A DNA stretch of 32,953 nt from Sphingobacteriia bacterium (GTDB lineage Bacteria > Bacteroidota > Bacteroidia > J057 > RFSG01). Every line of letters starts with the position of its first letter. Position 1 is the first letter of the stretch. Positions 18,681-29,700 of the stretch are shown piece by piece. Below the pieces are notes generated by a model. That model made no database searches, was not told where the DNA came from, and worked only from the letters and a program-made list of their open reading frames with translations. The DNA lies in contig RFSG01000021.1 of assembly GCA_009924095.1 (NCBI GenBank), forward strand, positions 1 to 32,953. Reading direction: 5' to 3'. Made by a program: the position numbers and the translations under genes.

Positions 18681-20333
18681 TTATTTAACACTAAATCCTT
18701 CTTGGATGGAGGTACCTCTCATATGAAGATTTGGGGAGAGGTAAGGGGTACTGGGTAAGGGTATTTCAAAACACCGTTGATCATTCATGGGTCGAATTAA
18801 AATTGCGGAATTAATTAAGATGGTATCCATTTTTAATCCTGCAGGGGTAGGCTGCCAAGCGGGCATCCAAATTCTATTTTTATGTATGGATTGTACCATT
18901 ACTGCTTTTAATCTTTGAGATGCAGTAATCCCTAAACCCAAAGGCCATAGACATAACAAAAGCAATCCTAGGGTTTTAATTAAAGAGATTTGAGGGAAAT
19001 ATTTTAAAGGATAAAAAAATGGAATTGCTAAAGCCAAAACCATCCATTCTAATCCCAATCTAAAGTCTGGAGTGGCATAAAGCCATATTAGCAAAGCAAG
19101 CCACACCATGAGATAGTTTATATGCCAAGGATTATATTTCGTATTAATCCCTTTTTTAAGAATCCAAAAAATGGGGAAAAATCCACAATACAACAACCAA
19201 ACTTTATATCCTGTATTAATAGTGTTCCACCAATGGGGAAACCAATTGACAAGGTCAGCTTGTGCCGCTAATTTATAACCATTCCCGGGATGCCGGGCCC
19301 ATCCTACTACACTATAAACTTCCTGAATCGCTACGGAAGCTGGGACTGACCAATCGGGAATGCCATTAAGGTTAAAAGGAAGACCTATCGGATATATTAT
19401 AAATCCTGATATTATATAATTTTTTATCATCCATGGGGTCAAAACAATTATTGTTATTAATCCTAAAACAATACTCTTGGTTCTATTAAATCCGATAAAA
19501 CCTAAACCTATCAAAGGAAACAAGGGAAGTGCCCATGCCGACAATTTACAACTCACTACCCAAATGCTTATGGAGAATAATACCATAAGCCATTGCACCC
19601 TATTTTTAAATGGTTTCCCTAATAGTTCAAGGCAAGTAGTAATAACATATCCCATGAGTAAGTTTACGGGTAGATCTGGGGAAGCGGAAGATAAATCCGG
19701 ATTTAACGGAATATTGCCGATCAACAAAATCCCATACCCTATTGATTTATAAATATCACCTTTTGATTGAAAAGCGGATATCCCTCGAAAAAAAAAAGTC
19801 AGAAAAATAACCAAAGAAAGAAAAGGATTTACCCATAATATTTCTTGACCTAACATCTCTTGAAAGGAAAAAGCAGGATATAGGGAAAACAATTGAGCAT
19901 TAAAACCTAAGCGGCTATGTAGGTTTGCCAGACCAGGAACTGCAGCATATTTTGCGGTCCATCGTATGGATTGGAGATGATATTAGTGAGTATCAAAATT
20001 TTGGGGAATTGATACGGACAACAATAGAATAATTAAGACACTCACCACACAAACCAGTTTTATCCCCATTGGCCATTTAGAAAAAGTATTCGTGGGAAGA
20101 TGCACAGATCGTTTGATCCAACCGAAGGTAGCGAAACAGAAGAGTAATAGTCCCCACGAAGGTGTAATGGGAATCCATAAGGACGCAAGTGTAGAAATTA
20201 TGTTAGCTATAACAAATCCCAATAGAATCGTCAGGTCAGGGGCAACAGCTAAACGTAAGAGTTTACCTGAAAGGCTTCCAATCCCCCAAAAAATAAAAGT
20301 AACCAGTACGAGAATAATAAATAAAGAGATCAT
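18681..20333 (-). pseudogene. LIC_10190-like polytopic membrane protein, interrupted by an in-frame TAA
   Basis: The frame runs from ATG at 20331-20333 to 18681 and is broken by one TAA (plus 19983-19985). Before it lie 116 codons (MISLFIILVLV to NFDTH). After it the same frame continues without a gap (YHLQSIRWTAKYAAVPGLAN, then LHSRLGFNAQ) into 403 codons beginning at a TTG (19892). The family pattern is NYDTGLYHLQ..., so the stop replaces the residue before YH, most simply TTA (Leu) to TAA. The total of about 550 codons is a normal length for the LIC_10190-type family, with many TM segments and a VPGLxNLHSRLGFN motif after TM3. Function is unknown, although GT-C-like folds are suspected. 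It lies 52 bp downstream of the lipoprotein gene on the same strand. It could be a real pseudogene, a split gene or a base-call error. Confidence 0.8.
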
Positions 20334-20385
20334 ATTGATAAACTTATTTATTTATTATTGAAATATATTAATAACTATATTTATA

Positions 20386-21483
20386 CTATTTTATACTTTT
20401 ATTTTTAACATCTAACACCATATTCCATTTTGGCCAAAGTTGATTAATACGCATACCCGTTGAATCTTTTCTGATGGTTGATTCAGATTGTTGCCAGCCA
20501 TCCGGTAAATTAGAAGTGCCGATAGCGTTCCACCCTAATGAAGCTAAATAATGACGCGTAACTAAAGAATCTGAAACCAAAGGTTTATCCTTCCATGGAA
20601 ACACTTTCTTTTGGGAATTCGATATTCCTTCAGTTTCAATCATTAAAGGTTTGGTAGCATTTTGAGGATTCCAGTTCAACGTAAGTTTAACAAATCCACC
20701 TTGGGTGGCTTCAGTGGAAAGTGCAGTACAAGAAACCTTTTGTTTCAAATAAGCATATAAAATTTCTTCTGCATTCATAGATGGCACACCATAGGTTTGA
20801 ATATATCCAACTGAACCATCCTCACGAACTTCCATCCATATCAATCCTTTAAAGGTAGTATCTGGAAATTCAGAAATCCAAGCTGTAGAAAGTTCTTTAA
20901 CAAGAAGGTCTAACCCTCCTACTGACAACTCTTTATTCTGGATTACTAAGTCTGCATTCCAAGGGTAGCTTTTAGGCTTTTGATAAACCACTGCAAAGCG
21001 GCTATCATGAGATCCGGTATAAGTACGAAGGTTACTTTTAAGAGCGCTTGATGGAATAGTCATTTCAACCGGAATTGTATTACCGATCAACAAAAACAAG
21101 GGTCCATCTTCATCCCAAAATTGCAAATGGATTGTACCTAAAATAGAAAGAGGTTGGCCTATGGTAGATTCCGTTAATATTCCATATTTCCAAAATGAAT
21201 CCACCTTGTTGATCTCAATAACCTCACAAAACATACTATCCCCGGCGGGTTGTTTGTTGGTGTGTCTAAAATATTCAGGTTGTATAAAAATACGAGTTCC
21301 TGAATGGGTTGTAATTATAGGATATTCACTCCACTTACCAGAGAATTTTTGAGTGGGCCATTCAGAAAATGAACGATACAATAGTTTTTGCTCCTGTGCA
21401 CTTTCCTTCTTTTGGTCAGGGGTTGAACAAGAAATTGCCATTATCCCAACAACCGCAAAACAAACCCTTAAAAATATCTTCAT
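20386..21483 (-). CDS. Predicted lipoprotein of unknown function, coupled to glnA
   Basis: 365 residues. The N-terminus (MKIFLRVCFAVVGIMAISC) is a type II signal peptide with the lipidated Cys at C19, followed by a polar STPDQKKES linker. The remainder is beta-rich with no TM segment: SGKWSEYPIITTHSGTRIFI, IHLQFWDEDGPLFLLIGN, then from about residue 185 LLVKELSTAWISEFPDTTFKG and WMEVREDGSVGYIQTYG. This last region, ending in FVKLTLNWN, loosely recalls a TonB-C-like fold, a weak guess. The family is not recognised. Its ATG overlaps the glnA stop (ATGA), so it is probably translated together with glutamine synthetase. It lies 52 bp upstream of the broken LIC_10190-like gene. A surface or periplasmic role is inferred from the lipobox only. 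Confidence 0.8.
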   Translation of the reverse strand: MKIFLRVCFAVVGIMAISCSTPDQKKESAQEQKLLYRSFSEWPTQKFSGKWSEYPIITTHSGTRIFIQPEYFRHTNKQPAGDSMFCEVIEINKVDSFWKYGILTESTIGQPLSILGTIHLQFWDEDGPLFLLIGNTIPVEMTIPSSALKSNLRTYTGSHDSRFAVVYQKPKSYPWNADLVIQNKELSVGGLDLLVKELSTAWISEFPDTTFKGLIWMEVREDGSVGYIQTYGVPSMNAEEILYAYLKQKVSCTALSTEATQGGFVKLTLNWNPQNATKPLMIETEGISNSQKKVFPWKDKPLVSDSLVTRHYLASLGWNAIGTSNLPDGWQQSESTIRKDSTGMRINQLWPKWNMVLDVKNKSIK

Positions 21484-23672
21484 CGCATAAATAGAAGTTC
21501 ACGGTATTTCGGTAACGGCCATTGATCATCTGGTAACAATAATTCGAGCTTATCGGTATGATATCGAATTCTATCAAAAAAGGGAAATACCTCATCACAA
21601 TACCCAATTGCACGATGTTCATGATCCTCAATTGCATTCCATTTTTTTCTTACTTCAATCATTTCATCTACTTGGGTACGAATCACCAGGATATGGTGGG
21701 AAATATCCAGAATTTGTTGGCGTTGTACGATATAAGCGGAATCTGGTAAATCTAAGGATTGAAGTCCCTTTACATTTTGAATTAGTTCATTCTGATATCG
21801 GATGGCGACAGGCAGGATGTGATTAATCACCAAATCGCCCATTACCCTAGATTCGATTTGAATTTTTTTAAAGTACGATTCCAGTTTTATTTCATAACGA
21901 GCTTCCAATTCACGGGCAGACAAGACCTTGTTTCTTTGAAATAAATTTAGCGTTTGGGTAGAAACATATGTCTTTAAAGCCAATGGCGTATTTTGGATAT
22001 TGCTAAGACCTCTGGATTCTGCTTCCTCTGCCCAAGCCTGGCTGTATCCATTTCCTTCGAAACGAATCTCCTTACTTTCTTGGATATAGGTACGGATAAC
22101 TTTCAGCAATGCGGTCTCTTTGGAATCGCCAGCGGAAATCAATCCATCTACTGTTTGTTTAAAATGAGAAAGTTGATCTGCCACAATGGTATTAATTACA
22201 ATCATTGCAGGTCCGCAATTAGCAGAAGATCCGACTGCTCTAAACTCAAATTTATTACCTGTAAAGGCAAAGGGAGAAGTCCGATTTCTATCCGTATTAT
22301 CTAGCAATAGTGCTGGGATTTGAGCGATTCCAAGATCTAAAGTAGAATTGTCTCCTACTTGCAAATTAGATATGGTTTCAGGGGATTCTAATGCATTTAA
22401 TATTTGATCTAACTGGGTACCAATAAAAACCGATATGATTGCTGGGGGGGCTTCATTTGCACCAAGTCGATGATCATTCCCAGCAGAAGCAATAGAAGCT
22501 CTTAATAAATCTGCATGCACATGCACCGCTTTAATAATGCTCACAAAAAACGTTAGGAATTGGAGGTTATCCTGTGGCCGTTTACCAGGAGACAATAAAT
22601 TCTTTCCTGTATTGGTAGAAAGAGACCAGTTATTATGTTTACCAGAGCCATTTACTTTACCAAACGGCTTTTCATGAAACAACACTTTTAATTGATGACG
22701 AGTAGAAATTTTCTCCATTACCTCCATCAACAATTGATTGTGATCCACCGCAACATTAACTTCTTCAAAAATAGGAGCACATTCAAATTGTCCAGGTGCA
22801 ACTTCATTATGTCGGGTCTTTAAAGGGATTCCCAATTTCCAGGCTTCCACTTCAACATCAGCCATAAACGCCAATATGCGTTCTGGAATGGTTCCAAAAT
22901 AATGGTCTTCTAATTGTTGCCCTTTGGCTGCTTCATGACCGAACAATGTTCTGCCCGTAAGTGCAAGATCAGGTCGAGCATTATATAAACCCTGATCCAC
23001 TAAAAAATATTCTTGTTCAACTCCCAAAGTAGGCGAAACACTTGTTACGTTGGGATCAAAATATTTACATACCTCAGTTGCTGTCTGTTGCAAGCGAGCG
23101 ATAGATTTTAATAAGGGAGCTTTATAATCTAATGCTTCACCGGTATAGGCTACGAAAATAGTAGGAATACAAAGGGTATAAAGACCTTCTGCATTTTCAT
23201 AGATAAAGGCTGGGGAACTAGGGTCCCATGCAGTATATCCTCTTGCTTCAAAGGTATTTCGAATTCCTCCGCTAGGAAAAGAGGAAGCATCGGGTTCTTG
23301 TTGGGCAAGGGAGTTACCTGAAAACTTTTCGATGGGCTTACCCTTATCTAAGTCAAAAAAAGAATCGTGCTTTTCTGCATTTCCACCAGTAAGGGGTTGA
23401 AACCAATGGGTATAATGGGAACATCCTTTTTCGAGCGCCCAACTTTGCATTGCTCCTGCAACTTCTTCAGCTATTTCCCGATCAATTGTATTTCCATTTT
23501 GAATGGCTTCCAGAACCTTTTGAAACACAGATTGGGATAAGTATTGCTGCATTTTGGTTTGATCAAAAACTTGACATCCAAAATATTCAGAAGTTCTTTT
23601 CCCAGGAAAATGAGTAGGTAATGCTTTCCTAGCCTGTAATTGTTCAAGAGCAATAAATCGTAATGAATTCAT
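21480..23672 (-). CDS. glnN: Glutamine synthetase, class III (GSIII)
   Basis: 730 residues from ATG at 23670-23672 (MNSLRFIALEQLQ). ATP-dependent synthesis of glutamine from glutamate and ammonia in the cytosol. The class III features are the length (classes I and II are about 350-470), the SEYFGCQVF region near the start, GGIRNTFEARGYTAWDPSSP, LGVEQEYFLVD (first metal-binding acidic residues), KTRHNEVAPGQFECAPIFEE, and the GSIII signature FHEKPFGKVNGSGKHNNWSL. ANEAPPAIISVFIG and NRTSPFAFTGNKFEFRAVGSS follow, the latter holding the ATP/glutamate-binding Arg residues. The C-terminal helical extension (RIRYHTDKLELLLPDDQWP) is typical. A GTG at 23700-23702 would add ten residues, but the family starts near MxxLRFxAL and a -7 box overlaps the extension. 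The stop overlaps the lipoprotein start. Confidence 0.96.
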   Translation of the reverse strand: MNSLRFIALEQLQARKALPTHFPGKRTSEYFGCQVFDQTKMQQYLSQSVFQKVLEAIQNGNTIDREIAEEVAGAMQSWALEKGCSHYTHWFQPLTGGNAEKHDSFFDLDKGKPIEKFSGNSLAQQEPDASSFPSGGIRNTFEARGYTAWDPSSPAFIYENAEGLYTLCIPTIFVAYTGEALDYKAPLLKSIARLQQTATEVCKYFDPNVTSVSPTLGVEQEYFLVDQGLYNARPDLALTGRTLFGHEAAKGQQLEDHYFGTIPERILAFMADVEVEAWKLGIPLKTRHNEVAPGQFECAPIFEEVNVAVDHNQLLMEVMEKISTRHQLKVLFHEKPFGKVNGSGKHNNWSLSTNTGKNLLSPGKRPQDNLQFLTFFVSIIKAVHVHADLLRASIASAGNDHRLGANEAPPAIISVFIGTQLDQILNALESPETISNLQVGDNSTLDLGIAQIPALLLDNTDRNRTSPFAFTGNKFEFRAVGSSANCGPAMIVINTIVADQLSHFKQTVDGLISAGDSKETALLKVIRTYIQESKEIRFEGNGYSQAWAEEAESRGLSNIQNTPLALKTYVSTQTLNLFQRNKVLSARELEARYEIKLESYFKKIQIESRVMGDLVINHILPVAIRYQNELIQNVKGLQSLDLPDSAYIVQRQQILDISHHILVIRTQVDEMIEVRKKWNAIEDHEHRAIGYCDEVFPFFDRIRYHTDKLELLLPDDQWPLPKYRELLFMR

Positions 23673-23691
23673 ATCAGAAAAATATCTCCCC

Positions 23692-23699
23692 CAAAAATA
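23692..23699 (-). promoter_or_regulatory. Candidate Bacteroidota -7 element (TATTTTTG) for glnN
   Basis: Read on the minus strand this is an exact TAnnTTTG, 19 bases before the ATG at 23672. No TTTG is found 19-21 bases further upstream, so the match is partial. It lies in the 78-bp gap between the end of giant gene B and glnN, suggesting that glnN has its own promoter. Confidence 0.4.
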
Positions 23700-23750
23700 C
23701 ACAGGTAATTTTGTAAGTACCCGGTGAAGAATTTAGATATGTGTATAAGC

Positions 23751-26700
23751 TTACTGCACGATAAGTTTAATGTACTTAAGCTCGCTGTTATGCACCGACT
23801 CTATTAAATATATTCCTCGGCTTAGCGTAGTACCAAACTTTAACTGTTCCTTCCAGGTATCTGTTGTTCGATCTCGATCTAGAGATCTCAGGTAAATTAG
23901 TTTTCCTTCCAGATCATAAACCTTCAAACTAATATTCGGATCCTTTTCACTTAATCCAGTCCAGAATAAAGTAACGGCTGATCCGTCATTTGGATTAGGC
24001 CAGGCTTCCAACGTGCCAACAGAATGTGTGTTACTAGCTAATTTAACTTGTAGCAGAGAATCTATAGAATTAGCTTGGAGAGAATCCACATAAGAAATTT
24101 CGGTCAGGCTATCCTGATTACCTTCCCGACAATTGGTTCGGATGGTTACTGTACGGTAAGCACTCACTACCCCACAACTTTGAAGTGTAGCTGTTAGGGT
24201 ATAAACCCCTGCGAAGGAAGGATTCGACGGGGAGCGTACAGCGATACGACCAGCATAAGAATAACCTGCAGGGCCATACCAGATATAGTTGGAGTATCCT
24301 GCAACATTTGAACCTACGAGATTTAGGTTTTGGTTTAAGTTACTACAAGGAGTATTAGAACTAGCCGTTAAAGTTGCAGGGTTGTTTATTTGAACGGAAG
24401 CCGTTGTCATATCAAATACCCCACATCCAGGGCTAGAAACCCGAATTGAATAGACTCCGGCACTTCCCGTAACTGTATTAAATACGGTATCTATCTGACG
24501 ATTAGAAGTGAATCCATTCGGGCCTGTCCACAGGTAGGTATGTCCGCTGACCCCCGGGGTAACAGAAAGGCTTAGGGCTCCTCCTAAACAAACTGGGCTA
24601 TTAGTAGATCGGGTCAGACCTGTGAAGTTTGCTCCAACCTGAATTGAAACCGTTCTGGTAAACACGCCACAACCCGGCATATTCACAGATAAGCTATAAA
24701 TACCAGAATTGACGGTCTGAATATTGGAGATGGAAGGGGTTCTCAATGCAGAGCTATAAGCATTCGGACCATTCCAGGTGTAGGTTGATCCTGATAGGTT
24801 CGCTGTTGACAATTGTAATGTTCCACCTTGACAGATTGGAGAGTTTCCAATTGCGGTAATCGTAGAACCGTCATTGACTTGCACAGGAGCAGTAGTCAAA
24901 GTGAGTACCCCACATCCCGGACTTGTAATTGCAACGGTATAAACTCCGATACTTCCATTGATAACCGGAGTTACAGAATCCTGTGCTGATGCACTAGTAT
25001 ATCCATTAGGCCCTGTCCAGTTATAGGCTGTTACACCAGTACGTTGAGTAGTTGACAAATATAATGTTTGGCCTAAACAAACAGGGCTATTGGTACCCAG
25101 GGTCATTCCAGTTAAAGTAGGACCCACTACTATGTTTACGAAACTGGAAATAGGCGAACAGCCAGTTCTGGAGACAGTTACGGAATAGCTACCACTTTGC
25201 GCCAGTTGGAGATTCGTTAGTGATGGTGTTTGTAAGGTAGAGGTAAATCCTCCAGGGCCTGACCAAGCGTAAGTAGCATTGGGTTGATACAAGGCACTTA
25301 GGTACAGATTACCGCCTTGACAAATAGGAGTATTACCGGTTGATGCAGCAGACAATGGAGTATTTACAGTTGTAGTAACCAGTCGGGTTACTGCCAGACA
25401 ACCGGGAGTTTGAATTGTTACCGAATAAGTACCGCCTGCTTGAATAGGCGCATTAGGGATAGAAGTATTAGCCTGATTACTGGTGAAGGAATTAGGTCCT
25501 TGCCAGAAGTAAGTAGCATCTGAAATAATAGTTGCACTTAGCGTTAAGGTATTACCACTGCAAATAGGCCCGCCTGTGGTGCCGACTGCAAAGTTTAAGC
25601 TGTTTCCAATTTGAACTGTAGTAGTAAACGTAAGCGTTCCACAATTCGGATAATTAACTACCAAAGTATAAACCCCTGCATTAATAGGTAAAGCATTGAT
25701 GAAGGATGGGGTGGCAATATTGCTGGTAAATCCTGCCGGACCTGACCAGGCGTAAGAAGCACCAGAAACAAATCTACTGGTCAACTGTAACGTTCCTCCA
25801 CTACAAACCGGGCTGTTTGAACTGGCAAACATTTGACCTGGATCATTGATTATTAACCTATGTCCTTGAGAAACGTTGTTACAACCTGCTGCGCTAGCTG
25901 TTAATACGTAGGCACCTCCCATAGATTGTAAAACAGGTGATAGAGTATCAATACTTCGGTTGCTGGAATAGCCATTAGGTCCAACCCAGGAATAAGTGAT
26001 GCCATTAATTTGTGTGGCACTTAAGATTAATTGACCGCCTAAACATACAGGAGAATTGGTTCCAGATAACACATTGGGCTGGGGACTCACAAAGAATTGT
26101 ACTGTATCTCTGACTGCGGAACATCCCGGAATAGAAGCATCCACAGTATATACCCCGGCATTTGATAATTGAACACCATTTAACTGAGTAGTAAATAAAT
26201 TACTGGAGAAGCTATTGGGCCCTTGCCATAAATAGGTAACCTGAGGAGTAATTGTTGGAGCTGCGAATAACACTAAGTTATTGCCTACACATAAAATCGG
26301 ATTTTGGGCATAGGCATTTAATACAGGTGGATTATTAACCACGACATTTACATCCTGAATATATTGGGTACAACCTGGACGATTCACGGTTACAGTATAC
26401 CCCCCAGAAAGGGAAGGCTGAGCATTGTTAAAGGAGAAGGAATTAGATTGAGAAGTAAAGCCATTCGGGCCTGCCCAATTATAGGTAACCCCACCAACTG
26501 AGGTTGCACTGATTTGTAAGGTATTTCCTGAACATACAGGGTTATTGTTGGTGACTGAAATAGAAGGATAATTAGCCACAAAAATCTGAATTGTATCCAA
26601 CACAGCACCACAACCTTGTACTGTAACGCCGACGGTATAAACCCCGGCATCTATACTTCTGGCCTGAGCAAGTCGCACATAATGTTGATTTCCCCTGAAT

Positions 26701-29700
26701 CCATTAGGGCCATTCCATTGATAGGTAGCTCCTGGAATGATTCCAAATCCACCATATAAATCAACATTATTACCTAAACAAACCAAAGGTGGTGTTGCAT
26801 AAGCTGAAACGGAGGGTAATACCCCGATTATTACATTCACATCATCATAGTAATTGCCACATCCGGGTGTGTACATGTGTACAGAATATCCTCCGGACAT
26901 ATTGGAAGTAGCTCCCGGGAACACCACCTGATCACCCGAGGCAGAGAAACCATTGGGACCGGTCCATGTATAAGTAGACCCTGGTACTTGTGTTAAGGAT
27001 AAATTAAGGGTATCCAAATTACAGATTGGACTATTTGTATTCAGGGTTAAGGTATTGAACGGTGGATTCACTACAACCGGATGCACATAAACCAGTGGTC
27101 CATTACATCCGGGTTGATTTACAGTTAAAGTGTAATCTCCGGCATGGAAGAAAGTTGCATTGGGTATAGATGGACTGTTTCCTGTCCAAACAAATCCAGA
27201 AGGACCCGCCCATTGGTAAGTATTTCCAGGAACCAACGAGGCTGAGAAATATAAATTACTTCCATCGCAAATTGGACTGGAACTAGTTACAGTAATAGGA
27301 ATAGTAGGCAATACATTCAACCACGCAGTATCAGAAATAGAATTACAACCCGGAGAGGTAATGGTAATGGTATAGATTCCACTATCCGCAGCTACAACAG
27401 AGTAACGTATAGGATTCTGAGTAGAGGAGGTAAAGCCATTAGGCCCTGTCCATAGGTAAGTACTATTCTGATATCCTCCAGTTGCTGTAAGCAACATTAC
27501 TTCTCCAGCACAAAGCGGTGTATTGCCGGATCCAATTGCTTGGGTTAACAATTGATTTACAGCAACAGTTGATGCCAGTTGAGCCGAATTACATCCAGCA
27601 GCATTGGCAATCAATGAATATACACCGGCATCTCCCACTTGCATCAGAGATCTTAAGATCAATGCAGTGTTAGCACTAAATCCACTTGGACCAGACCATT
27701 GGAAAGTTGCACCCGGAATTGCGGAAGCTGAAAGTTGTAACGTATTCCCTTGACATACAGCGGTACTTCCCGTTATCGTAAGTGCGGCTTGAAGATCAGC
27801 AGTAACAATGTTTGCACGAATAGAAGGTGCTGAGGTATTACAGCCATTCACACTTCTAACCCTAGCATAATAATTGGTTCCAGGGGTAGGCACTACCACA
27901 GAAAGTGTGGTAACATTTCCTACGTTTAAGGATTGATATCCTGTTATCGGGCTAACGAATCCAGTATCGGATGCAACATCTACTAAATAATGCGTAGAGA
28001 ATTGCGAAGCATTCCAATTCAAATTAAACCCTAAACATTGTACTTGATTACTATTCACGCCTGATACCACCCTAGCCAGAGGGAGATGGGTGATTTCTGA
28101 AGAACCTGACACAGTACCAAAGGTGTAGAAATCCGAAACGGCAATCGGAAGGTATGTAGTAGAAGCCGATGGGGTTACTGTAATTAAATAAGGTGAAGTA
28201 GTAATACCGGTAAGGGTTTGTGGAGTTGTACCATCAGTCCAAGTGAAGCATGGCGAGGTACCCGTTAATGCAAGGGTTAACTGGGTGGTTAGTCCAGGGC
28301 AAATAGAATTGCTTCCACTTAAAGTTGCAGTAGGAGGAGCAATTACCACCATACTACCACTTGCAGAACCTGAACATACCCCAGTGGCTACGTTGGTTAA
28401 GGAATAAGTGCGAGTAGTATTGACAGATACCGTGAAGAAATAAGGATTAGCGGTAATTCCAGTGGTGACCGTAGAAGTGGTACCATCAGAATAGGTAATA
28501 TTCCAAGGGGCAACACCTGTAAATTGCACAGTCATTTGAGCATTCTGGTAATTGAACAAGGTTTGAGAACCTGTTAATACCGCTGTAGGAGGAGGAATGA
28601 CTACTACTGGTACGGAACCGGAAACTACCCCTGTTCCACAATTTGCAGAAACAGAGGTCAAGGAATATGTTCTCGTAGTACCTGGGGTTGCATTGATTAA
28701 ATAATTGTTAGACGTAATGCCGGTAGCGCTAAATGGAGTAGTTCCTTCAGTCCAGGAGAGATTCCACGGGGTTAAACCTACATACTGAACGGATAACTGA
28801 GCTCCTGTTCCTTGGCAAATGGTTTGGCCTGTAGATAAGGTTGCCTGAGGTTGAGGATCCACTTGAATAGTTGCTTGCCCTCCAACCGATTGTCCAGCGC
28901 CACAAAAATCCGAAACAGATATAAGGCTATAAGTAGAAGTCTGACTTGGTGTTACAGAGAATGAATAAGGCGAAGCATTAATTCCATTAATAGATTGATT
29001 TGAAGTTCCATTGGTAAGTACTAAACTCCAGGGAGCTGTTCCAGTTAAAGAGGTTGTTAGGGTTGCAGAACTTCCTGAACAAATTGTATGCGTCCCTGCC
29101 AAAGTTGCCGTTGCCAATTGACGAACGATAAGAGTATCCACACCAGAAGCAACTCCGGAACAGAAAGCATCATTTACAGATACAGCAGCATACCGAGTAG
29201 TACTAATAGGAGATACCGGTAAATTTAAAGTGGTCTGGATTATACCGGTTTGAACAACAGGCGTAGTTCCAATTGTATAGGTAAATGTCCAGGGTGAAGT
29301 ACCTCCATTTAAATACACATTTAAGAATGCTGTTTGCCCGTTACATATTGTATCCATTGAAAGAGACACTGAAGCTTGTGGAATAGAACGAGTGGTAACT
29401 ACTCGATTTCCTAGACCTACTCCTACTCCTCCACTACCGGAAACAGAGGTAATTGCATAAGTAGTGTTTCCTGTTGGAGTAACAGAAATTGTATATGGAT
29501 TAACTGCAATTCCAGTGATGCTGCGGGGTTGGGTTCCGTCGGTATAGGTAATAGACCAAGGACTGCTACCGGTAAAGGTAACCGATAGATTTGTAGAGGT
29601 TCCCAAACAAATCGTATCACGACCCGAAAGGGTAGCGGTAGTTAACATTTGAGAGGCATCAAATCCGTCATAAGAACCTCCAGAAAACTTCTCTACTGCA

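Noticed and set aside
21993..22304. 103-codon plus-strand frame inside glnN
   Set aside because: It is antisense to strongly conserved GSIII sequence, with no recognisable protein features.
23673..23702. GTG at 23700-23702 as the glnN start
   Set aside because: GSIII proteins begin near MxxLRFxAL, which is the ATG at 23672, and a -7 promoter match overlaps the extra codons.
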